This document shows positions 47,257 to 56,160 of a DNA stretch of 64,000 nucleotides, one piece after another. Numbering within the stretch: position 1 is the first letter of the stretch; every line of letters starts with the position of its first letter. The notes below the pieces were generated by a model, which worked only from the letters and a program-made list of their open reading frames with translations, made no database searches and had not been told where the DNA came from. Position numbers and translations under genes: made by a program. This stretch comes from Pleurodeles waltl. Its lineage: Eukaryota > Chordata > Amphibia > Caudata > Salamandridae. Location: positions 138,093,106-138,157,105 of the forward strand of contig NC_090447.1 of the NCBI RefSeq assembly GCF_031143425.1, read 5' to 3'.

Positions 47257-47562
47257 TCAGCTCGTGTATCCATTTGCCTGGTATGCTGTGTACTGGGTAT
47301 TGGACAGCCAGCAGGGTGTAACAGTGGCACACAATGGTGACAGTTCAGAAGAGGGATCACTTCCTGGTAGGTGGATTGGACTTGGCCTCAGGTCCTGCAG
47401 GATGTCTGGATGAGCATCTTTTACAGGAGTCCCTCAGCTGCAGGGGTAGGGGTGCTGGTGGCCTGTGGGTCCTCCTTCTGGGCCTCAATTCCTTAGTAGC
47501 AGGTGCTGATGTTGTTGGCAGTGGTGTTTCCTGACTACTGGATGGGGCCTGCTGTTGGGATG
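47257..47562 (-). pseudogene. Duplicated gene A 3' end
   Basis: Minus-strand counterpart of 49,790-50,094, carried in duplication copy 1. It encodes only the C-terminal tail (RPRRRTHRPPAP-like text) and has no connection to an upstream gene A exon. It is a passive passenger of the duplication. Confidence 0.6.
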
Positions 47563-47793
47563 ATATGATCAGTATAGTGGAACAAATGGAAGGTGTACGT
47601 GTAAATGTCCTTTATACGTACATTGCCAAAGGGATCATGTGCCATCGTCTAGTTAGGAAAGGAGTGTGGAGTAATGTGTCTTCCCCCAACATGACAGCCA
47701 ACTTGCATGAATAAAACTTTGTGATATCTTATGTCATACTTGGTGCCCTACATTGTGAGAGGTTCCCAGATTGTTGTTTGTGTCACCGCACAG

Positions 47794-48912
47794 ATATCAC
47801 CACAATGGAGTGATGAGGAATGCACCAGTTTACCGGCCACCCATAGATCTTCATACCATGGAAGAGCGCCACATCATCCTGACCTATAAACTGAACCATT
47901 TGTGTATCAGGGAACTGGTCGCCCAGTTGAAGCCAGACCTCCTGCCAGGTTTCAGAAATCCCCAAGGCATTCCTCCAACAGTCCAGGTATTGTCAGTCCT
48001 GCATTTTCTGGCGGTGGCTCTTTTCAGGTTACAGTGGGACTGGCTGCAGAGTTTTCACAGCCCCAGTTCTGTAAGGTTTTGCAGGATGTGCTGGATGCCC
48101 TACTCATGCATGTGCATAGGTCCATTAGGTTCCCACACTGTCCAGAATTGCCCACTGTAAAAGCAGCCTTCTACAATATATCAAATGTCCCACATGTAAT
48201 TGGGGCCACTGATGTAACTCACATTGCCTTGGTACCTCCGAGGACCAATGAACAGGTCTATAGAAACAGGAAGAGTACATATCAGCTCAATGTACAAGTG
48301 GTGTGTCTTGCAGATGAGTACATAACACATATCATTGCTAAATTCCCAGGATCAGTACATGATTCCTACATCCTGAGGAAAAGCAGTGTCCCTGCAATTA
48401 TGTCACAGCTACAGGGAGAAAGGGCCTGGCTCATATGTATGTGTACTGCTCTCCATGTCAGATGTTTGTACCCCTAATAATACATTCAGCACTCTGCCTA
48501 GCATTGTTACCTATAGTCATGTTCCCTTTTCCATATAGGTGACTCCGGATACCCCAACCTGCCCTGGCTCCTGACACCTTTGGAGGGGAGAACAGGTACA
48601 TTGGGGCATATGGCTGGACGGGGCGAGTAATTGAGCAGACTTTCAGTCTCTTGAAAGCTAGATTTCGTTGCTTTCATGTGTCTGGAGGTGCCCTACAGTA
48701 CCGATCAGGGAAAGTCTGCAAGATCATTGTTGCATGCTGCATGCTGCATTCTCCATAACCTGGCCCTCAGAAGGTACATCCCACTGTTGGAGGAGGGGGA
48801 CATTGATGCTGGAGCAGTGCTTGGGGCTGGTGACTCTGATGCTGAGGGGGAGGCAGATGAGGATGAGGCACATGACAACAGGACTGACATGATTTGTCAC
48901 TACCTTCAGTGA
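47794..48912 (+). pseudogene. HARBI1-like transposase exons 2-3, duplication copy 2
   Basis: Same as copy 1 shifted by 2,533. It lacks the TAA of copy 1: EQVYRNRKS is intact at 48,247, leaving a 191-codon frame at 47,902-48,477 from the middle of exon 2 to the donor. It shares the one-base loss near 48,011 and the exon 3 frameshifts, so it is not functional. Splice acceptors at 47,793 and 48,538 are intact. Exon 1 for either copy would be the distant 26,129-26,211. Confidence 0.8.
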
Positions 48913-49789
48913 TGTACAGGTATGTGTGAATTGTATGTCATCTGCCCATGGAAGATGTATTGCTGAAGCCAGTCTTTAGCCAGTATTTTCATGCATCAAG
49001 GTGTGTGTGGGGACTACAGCCTTCCATCTTGGTTTCCGAACTTGAAGGGTAGTTGACTTACCAGGAGGGGTAGTGGAAATGTACTGCTGCTAAGTACATG
49101 TGTGGAATGCTGGTGCCATTGTGGTACAGCCTTATAGTTGAACCAAAGGTTTAGGGTCCTCAGTCTGCCAGTTTGGGGATATGATAGGGGGACGTATCAG
49201 TCTTGTCCTGCTGTGTGGGCATGGCATGCTGTATTGTCAACTACTGTGTGGCAAGTACCTGTTCCTGACTACTCAGGGAGATGCACACTAGAGGATATTA
49301 CCTATGTTACAACTTTCCTGTCCCACACATGTGTGAGTGCCTATGCAGGCCCTTACATATGGGGTATCATAGCTGCTGGGCCAGTCATCCTGTACATGTG
49401 TTCAAATGCTGTGGATGTATGTCTTGGTTCACATGCTTTACAACATTGTGGCTGATTCCATTTAATTTTGCTTCTTCAGGTCACAACTCTGTCTGCAAGC
49501 TGATTTCTGTATTATCTGTTGCCATCGTTGACACTCAATATCATTACAATTTGGATGTACTTACACGCCTGCTAGGGTGTCCCACTACATCTGTCACTTC
49601 AACATTGTTGTGGTGCCGACATATGTATATATTTGCTGCTTGGAAACTGGATTGCCACTACATACAATGAAGTGACGTACACCATGACTTGTGTGAACTT
49701 GTGTTTATTAAGTGTATGACTTCACAGTCCAGAGGAGTGGAGTCATGGTGTGGGTGCTGATCAGAGTGGGTGGTACAGCTCTTTGTCTC

Positions 49790-51582
49790 TCAGCTCGTGT
49801 ATCCATTTGCCTGGTATGCTGTGTACTGGGTATTGGACAGCCAGCAGGGTGTAACAGTGGCACACAATGGTGACAGTTCAGAAGAGGGATCACTTCCTGG
49901 TAGGTGGATTGGACTTGGCCTCAGGTCCTGCAGGATGTCTGGATGAGCATTTTTATGGGAGTCCCTCAGCTGCAGGGGTAGGGGTGCTGGTGGCCTGTGG
50001 GTCCTCCTTCTGGGCCTCAATTCCTTAGTAGCAGGTGCTGATGTTGTTGGCAGTGGTGTTTCCTGACTACTGGATGGGGCCTGCTGTTGGGATGAGGATG
50101 TCGCCAAGATATTGTTCAATTCCTTGAACTCCCCTAATTTGGAGACCACTGTGGCACTGAGTGGCTGCCACTGCTGCATGCCCTCCTGGTGGTATTCCCC
50201 CTGCAGCCTTTGTGTGTCCTGCAAGGAGGTAAATATCTGGCACATCTTGTTGTGGGTTTGCTGGTAGGCCCTCAGGACTCTGGAGATGGCCTCCTGGCCA
50301 GTTGTTTCCTGTACCTGCCTCATCCCTTGGTCCACGATTGCCCTCCCACTGGCCCTTGTCCCCTGTGCCTATGCCGCTGGTGCAGTGAGCCCCCTCCCAC
50401 TGACACCAGGACCGTCATTGTCTTCGGTTTGCACCGTTGACTCCTGCCCCTGGCCTGTGGGGCACATTCATGTTTGATGTGACCATCAGACACAGGTATG
50501 GAAAGGTGGGCTCTGTTGTGCATTGACTGCCACAGGGGAGGTGGTTACAGTTGTGGGCAGGGTGAGGCTTGTGTTGGTGGACTGGTTACTCATGCCTGAT
50601 GGGCCAGGTTTATCGTCCATAGCCAGACTTTCTGGGGAGTTCTCACCTATTGGACCTGCTTTCAAGCCTGGGCTTTCTATCACTAGGCTCCTCTGCTGTG
50701 TGGCAGTACTTAGGAGACCTGTGGAATGAGAGGTATTGTGTCAGATGATTAATTGTAGCAGTGATACATATGGTTGTATGCCATCATTAACTGGATTTTC
50801 AGGACAATAATGGCATTGACAGTTACCAGTCCACGGCTTGTATTACCATCAATGGAATGTTGCAATGGGCCTATTTTGGAGGCTAGTTAATGTTTGTCTT
50901 GCTACTGTCATTGCCATGTACTGATGTGCATTCCGTATGCTTATTGGTGATGGGGAGTGCCATGGTTTAACGTGCAATTACAGATATGTGATGTGGATAT
51001 AGCAGTCATGCAAGGGTAGGGATTGTTGCGCTGTTGTATATGTGGTACTTGCTGCAGTGTGAGGTATCAATGCACTAGATGGGCCTGTGAGGGAATGTTG
51101 TCAGTAGGGTATTGTGGCATGCAAGGGTGGGTATTGTGTCCATGGTGGGTTTGAGCACGTTAAGGTGGTGTGGGGTTTATGCTGTGCACGGGGACATGTT
51201 GGCCAGGGAGTACAATAGACTTACCAGTGTCCAGTCCACTAGGTTTTCCCGTCAGCCCTTCTGGATGTAGAATGGCCAGGACCTTCTCCTCCCATGGTGA
51301 CATTTCTCGGGGAGCTGGTGGGGGCCCGCTCCAGTCCTCATAACGTGATTTGGTACCTGGAAGCCATGGCTCATACCATCTCCCGTAGATCATTCCACCT
51401 CTTCCCAATGTCCTCCCTTCTGCATTCACCCTGATGACTATCCTCTGCCATAAGTTGTTCTTCCGTGCTATGGATGTCTGCTGGACCTGTGCTCCAAACA
51501 GTCGCGACTCCACTCTCTCGATTTCGTCAACCATTACCCCCAGCTCCTCTTTTGTGAATCGTTTTTTTTTTGGTGGCACCAT
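49790..51582 (-). pseudogene. Harbinger Myb/SANT-like gene A, element 3
   Basis: Exon 1 (51,225-51,582) starts MVPPKKKRFTKEELGVMVDE, a basic start resembling a nuclear localisation signal. It continues VESRLFGAQVQQTSIARKNN, LWQRIVIRVNAEGR, a frame-shifted middle, and WEEKVLAILHPEGLTGKPSG, with a GTAAGT donor. The 140-codon frame is open but includes an out-of-frame middle compared with element 2. Exon 2 starts at 50,718 after CATTCCACAG with STATQQRSLVIESPGLK, then Gly/Pro-rich text and a Gln-rich helix (MRQVQETTGQEAISRVLRAY, LQDTQRLQGEYHQEGMQQ). It ends at 49,790. The helical part may mediate protein contacts. Its promoter end faces the element's right terminus at 52,275. Confidence 0.8.
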
Positions 51583-52275
51583 GGTGGTTGTGTTGTGGGA
51601 GGGGGTGTATGGTGTGCAGAGATTCTGGGTGTGCTGTTCGTTGATGTGAGTTTGTGTAGTGGTATGTGCGTGTGCTCTGTGGTGTTTGTGTGCCGTGGTG
51701 TGTTGTGTGATACATGTTCTGTGTGGTTGTCCTATGGTATCTAGGTGCAGTGCCTCCTTTCAGTGTGCTCTTGCCTCACTCTATCAGAGTTTCTGGTTGC
51801 AAAGGGTTCCAGGTATGTGCAGGGGGGTGTTTTGTAGTGCTGTGGACAGGTGTGTATGTGTGTCTCAGGTGTTGGGTAATGATATTGTCCAATGTGGTGC
51901 AGTGTTTTGTAGTGCTGTGGACAGGTGTGTATGTGTGTCTCAGGTGTTGGGTAATGATATTGTCCAATGTGGTGCCTTTTTTTCCCACGGCTGTTCGGAC
52001 TGCCAATGGATTGCCGCTGTGTTAGGCCCGCAGTGCTGATTTGTGAATCATAATTTGGCAGGTGGGATATTCTCAGCGTGGCTGTGCTGGTGCTGCAGCC
52101 GCCTCCTTCACGACGTTGTTTCAGCAGACTGTGTTGTTTTTTGGATGTATTTTGTAGTGTGTTGTGTGGGTGACTCATAATGTTGTGGTCTTCACTCCAC
52201 CATCACTGGCAGTCTTTGGGCGGCCGCTTTGCACGACGGTCTTCAGTAATGACCACCAAACTCGGAATGACCACC
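51583..52275 (-). promoter_or_regulatory. Gene A leader / element 3 terminal region
   Basis: About 690 bp between the terminal inverted repeat and the gene A start. It holds a near-perfect 74-bp direct repeat (about 51,833-51,906 and 51,907-51,980) containing GTGCTGTGGACAGGTGTGT. This region must carry the gene A promoter if the family layout is right; no TATA box is convincing. Confidence 0.4.
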
Positions 52276-52282
52276 TCAGTCT

Positions 52283-52870
52283 TTTAAGTTGTCCAGGAAC
52301 ACCCTGTTGCCTCCGTCTGTGAAATAGACTCCATCTTTTCAATATATTCCGTCCATGTCAAAGCAAAAGTTATTATAGTATATAGAGCCCATGCTGTGGT
52401 CACGGAGGAATGTAGAAACAATTTTACTGACATGTTTCCTGGACTTTTCTCTCTATGGACAAAGTTTTTTTGCCAACTGCCACTTCCATCTTTGGCAAAT
52501 GTTGGAGTACACCAAGCAGTACATGGGAAATGTGTCATTTTTTACCACAGGTAACCTTCATTAGGATTTCCAGTCCTACCCCAGTAATTGTGCCTAGGTA
52601 ATTGTCACCACAGTGCACAACTATGAGGTCTGGATGTTGGTAATCCACAATGCTTTCAGTCAAACGCCGCAGTTGATGCGATTTTAACCTCTGTGGTCAA
52701 CCCAAGTAATTGCTAAATTAGGAATACCTTAGCCCCTGTCAATGCCACTCTTTCTAGCACCATCACTGGCCCAAAGACAAACCTATGGTCCACAATCCAG
52801 ACTCTGACCATTTTGGAGACAAGCAATAGTAGCGCACAAGAAAATGGTGCAGCAGAACGAGGCAGTTTTG
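52283..52870 (-). pseudogene. SGNH-hydrolase-like remnant
   Basis: On the minus strand, in order: RVWIVDHRFVFGP (near 52,800; family form GHSxxxWA), VHCGDNYLGT (near 52,605; family form GGNDLG) and DGVYFTDGGNRVFLDNL (52,285-52,335; the Asp-x-x-His-type last block, with Tyr in place of His). This block order is that of SGNH/GDSL esterase-like proteins, including versions found in some retroelements. Many frameshifts separate the blocks. The reading stops at the TGA that overlaps the TCA target duplication of Harbinger element 3, so element 3 landed at the end of this gene. The parent element class is unknown. Confidence 0.55.
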
Positions 52871-54716
52871 ATGTTTAAAGACAGGCAAGATGGAGGACAA
52901 AAGGTAAATTATAAAAAAGCATATTTGATGGGATGGTAGAGATGTGCCGGAAACTCAAATCAGGTAGTGACTTTGTGAAAAATTGTTACTAACTCTGTCA
53001 TTGGCTTTGGAAAAATAGTTATATTGTTTGGGATATGCTTGGAATTATAATCAGTCAACCACACCTGCTACAGTTAATGTGAAGCTAGTATGCTGTTGAG
53101 AAACGTCTTGTGATCTTTTGACCTACTGGTAGTCAACCTACTGGCAACAAGGTTACTATGGGAAAAGAGCTAAAAGAGTACAGGGAGAAATGAACAAGAG
53201 AGACTGAAGTGTGGAGCTCAAAAGCAGACTGGTGTAAAACATTGCTCAGTAGGGAGTGAATGTCTTGTAATTGACAATATTTCACAAAGTAAAATATAAA
53301 TGAAAAGCATTGACAGCAGATTGTTGAATGCTTTTGCAGGGTTCTGTGTGGATCCTTGTATCTCCAAACAACGCTGCCTAATAATGCTTCCTTGCAGGAA
53401 ACATGGAAAGTCTCAACAAATAGTGACCATTTAGGAGTGGTATACCAGAAATAAATGATGAAATGAAGTCTTTGATTTATTAAGTACAGTAGTATGAGTG
53501 AGAGAACTGTTGGCAGGGTATCCATTATTGGTACTCTTCTACTGAAAGTGGGTGAGGGTTGGCATATTTCTGACGACAGTTTCAGTGGAAAACATATATG
53601 AGCATAAACATTGCACAACAGCAAATATATTTTACAGTTGTGTGAATTAGGTTATACTTTAAAAAAGTATTACTTAAAAATGAATGAGTGTATAAAAGCT
53701 GAAAACATATGTGTAGCTCCTAGACATGACAGTAAAAGGCAAAATTAATGAGATGTTAGATTAGAGCATTAAATAAAAAATAGTGAGCAGCAAAGGAGGA
53801 AAGGGAATTGCTAAGCTGAAAATATAGTTGTTTTATTAAGCCATTATGAATGAATGTGTTTGAAATTATATGTGGGTGTTTGCTTATAGTATGTAATTTA
53901 ATAGTATGTAATTTGCACCCACTCACACAGTCAGGAGACACTTACACACCCAGTAACACTCCAACATGAGGACTTTTGTACTCACTAGTCATATACACAT
54001 ATAGTCAATGACAAACACCATCACATACACACAAACCCATTCACACCCTCATTTACTTACCTATACATCCACATAAGTTACCTTACTTTGTTTTTTTAAT
54101 TGTTCCTTTTAAAATGTATAATAAGAATAAGCATGCTATGAAAATGTATTTATAAACTTGTGAAAATATATATTACTGAATTGAGTACATGGGTGAAATT
54201 GTATTACAATTTGTAGTTAAAAACACTGGTGAAACTCACTGAATAAAACACAGGTTACAGTGACGTTTTATTTGGGAAATATAATTTAAAAAAGTGAAAT
54301 TCTCTGAGTAATTAACTAAAACAACAAAGGTTACAATGACTTTATAGTTAGGCTCAGATTTTACACACAGAAGACCATAGAACTTTAGCAGTCATAGCTA
54401 TATGAGCTAATTATAGTTCATGCCCTAGCAATGCACTGCTTATGACCTCAGATATTACATCACTCATGCCATGGTCAATGACATCCCTGATGACATCACA
54501 CATGACATGACTGATGTTGAAGCATACATCTAAGTCCTGTTTCTAAAATATGTGAAAAAAATAAAGCCTATGTTTACAATACATTGTTGCCCTGTGGATT
54601 AGCGTGGGCATGCTGACACACATAGTGCTATTGACATTTTTTATAGATAAACTGGAAATTTACAAGGTATACAGATATTTATTACCAGGAGGCCAATGAA
54701 AATTCTGAAACATTAA
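52871..54716. other. No recognisable gene
   Basis: AT-rich sequence without family resemblance. The 163-codon ORF at 53,133-53,624 (minus) has no recognisable motif or good start context, and no second copy in the window supports it. A CA-rich patch lies at about 53,930-54,070. Confidence 0.4.
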
Positions 54717-54886
54717 GGGCCTGATTATGACCTTGGCGGATGGGATACTCCGTCACAAACGTGACGGATATCTCGCCCGCCATATTACATATTCCATTGT
54801 ATCCTATGGAACTTGTAAAACTGTGGGCGGGATATTCGTCATGTTTGTGGCAGAGTATCCCATCCTCCAAGGTCATAATCAGTCCC
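54717..54886. mobile_element. Palindromic MITE, 170 bp, TAA target duplication
   Basis: TAA flanks both sides (54,714-54,716, 54,887-54,889). Starting GGGCCTGATTATGACCTTGG, the left arm pairs with the right arm over about 60 bp with a few mismatches, leaving a short AT-rich centre. Both the terminus and the TAA target fit PIF-Harbinger. It is the smallest complete MITE in the window. Confidence 0.85.
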
Positions 54887-55109
54887 TAAGTATTGTTTAA
54901 CAATGTATAATCTGTGGATCGCTGACTTACAAGTGGTTAAAGTTACTGAATTATAAAATGGTGATTGCAATGGTTATTGTGATAGTATTTGCTATTCTGT
55001 AAATTTAGAATAGGTGTAAGATATTTTTATAAACATCCCTTGTGAGTGTTTAAAACATAGATGTGATGCAGTTAATTAAGCAGTAAATTAAATTTCAATA
55101 TTGAATTAG

Positions 55110-56160
55110 AGTAGGAAAGTCCTCCTTTTTGCCCTGGTCACCCCCAAACCTTTTGGACAGGTATTGGGGGTTACTGACTCTTGGCTGTGCCCTGGGTTCT
55201 GCTTACCAGTCCCAGGGCCAGTGCTCTGTGTAAAGTGGATATGCAAATTAGGCTAATTATAATTGGCAAAATGAACCTACCTATAAGTCTCTAGTTTTTG
55301 GTAGGGCATGTAGGTTTAGGGACACCCACATAGGTAGTACACCCAGAGGTGCACTGCTGAGGTGCCTAGTGCCATTTTAAAGGCAGGCATACCTTGCTGG
55401 CTGCTTTTAAATTGAAGTTACATGCAAATTCGACTTTGGAATTAAAAGTACTTCCAAAGTTTTGAACTACCTTCATTTTACATATAAATCACCCCTAAAG
55501 TGTGCCCTATGTGCCCCTAGGGTTGAGTACCATGTAACTATAAGCAGGGACCTTATAACAATAGTTTTATAAGTCCTGGTGAGGTAAAACAGCCACATTT
55601 ATTTTTCCCTCATTGTAGTGAATGGCCTCCATAGGCTAGAATGGGAAAACTTTATTTTAATTTTACAAGTTCAATACCTCAAGTTTGGTATCATATTAGT
55701 TGTTATAATAAATCCCACAACTTCCATTTATTGGATTTAATATAACTTGTTCAGGTAAAGAGTTTTAAACTTTACCTGAAAAGTTGCCATCTTCAGCCCT
55801 GCAGTGTTCTTGCTGCTTTGCTCTGATTGGCCAGCCTCTGGCAGGCTGGCCAGGCTACCTTGATGAGTTGTGAAGTGGTCTGACTCAACACAAAGAGATG
55901 TGCCTGGGGGAGGAGATATTCCCTCAGCAGAATGGGAAGCATGAAGGGGGGAGGGCTGCCAAACTGGTCTTCAAAGGCAGGGAAGGACATTTGGATCAAC
56001 CCAGCACCTCCCTCATATCCTGCAAACCCAGACAATTAGGTGCCCCCTTGATTAGATTAGGGGAAGGCAAGAGAGGGTTGTGTTTATGATTTTTTTTTCA
56101 CACCAGTGAGTGGGCTCAGCCAGATGTAACCTCCAAAAATCATTTTCAGCCATGATGGAT
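55110..56160 (+). mobile_element. LTR-like repeat fragment
   Basis: Begins GTAGGAAAGTCCTCC and contains GGTCACCCCCAAACC, CATAAATCACCCCTAAAG-like text and the GGTAAAACAGCCACATT block. The style (long, non-coding, with short T/A-rich blocks and AACTTGTTCAGG) resembles the other LTR-like repeats here but is not the same family. It is cut on the right by the poly-T end of an L1-like LINE. Assignment to an LTR is inference from composition and TG-like start. Confidence 0.35.

Larger units (their letters stand above)
45030..50094. repeat. Tandem duplication of a 2,533-bp segment in element 3
   Basis: Copy 1 is 45,030-47,562 and copy 2 is 47,563-50,094, head to tail, offset by 2,533 and very similar (scattered single-base differences; copy 2 one base shorter near 49,950). 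Each copy holds transposase exons 2 and 3 plus the gene A 3' end. The junction shows only ATG/ATATG-type microhomology. Shared defects, such as the one-base loss in the LAV/SGGGSF stretch, show the transposase was dead before duplication. Confidence 0.9.
25791..52275 (-). mobile_element. Harbinger element 3, host of the nested insertions
   Basis: The left end is GGTGGTCATTTAGAGTG and the right end reads GGTGGTCATTCCGAGTTTGG on the minus strand; the first ten bases match exactly. TCA flanks both sides (25,788-25,790 and 52,276-52,278), a 3-bp target duplication across 26.5 kb. The element is in minus orientation. Gene A is at 49,790-51,582 (-), the transposase on + (exon 1 at 26,129, exons 2-3 at 45,261-46,379 and again at 47,794-48,912), and gene B at 41,869-44,596 (-). 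Removing the Penelope-like insertion (about 14.8 kb with its content) and one copy of the duplication leaves about 9.1 kb. Confidence 0.85.

Noticed and set aside
7578..52275. HARBI1 and Myb-like genes as domesticated host genes
   Set aside because: Each lies inside terminal inverted repeats, occurs in several copies, and carries frameshifts or stops, so these are transposon genes.
53133..53624. 163-codon minus-strand ORF rich in hydrophobic residues
   Set aside because: No recognisable domain, no second copy, and AT-rich composition that can produce such frames by chance.
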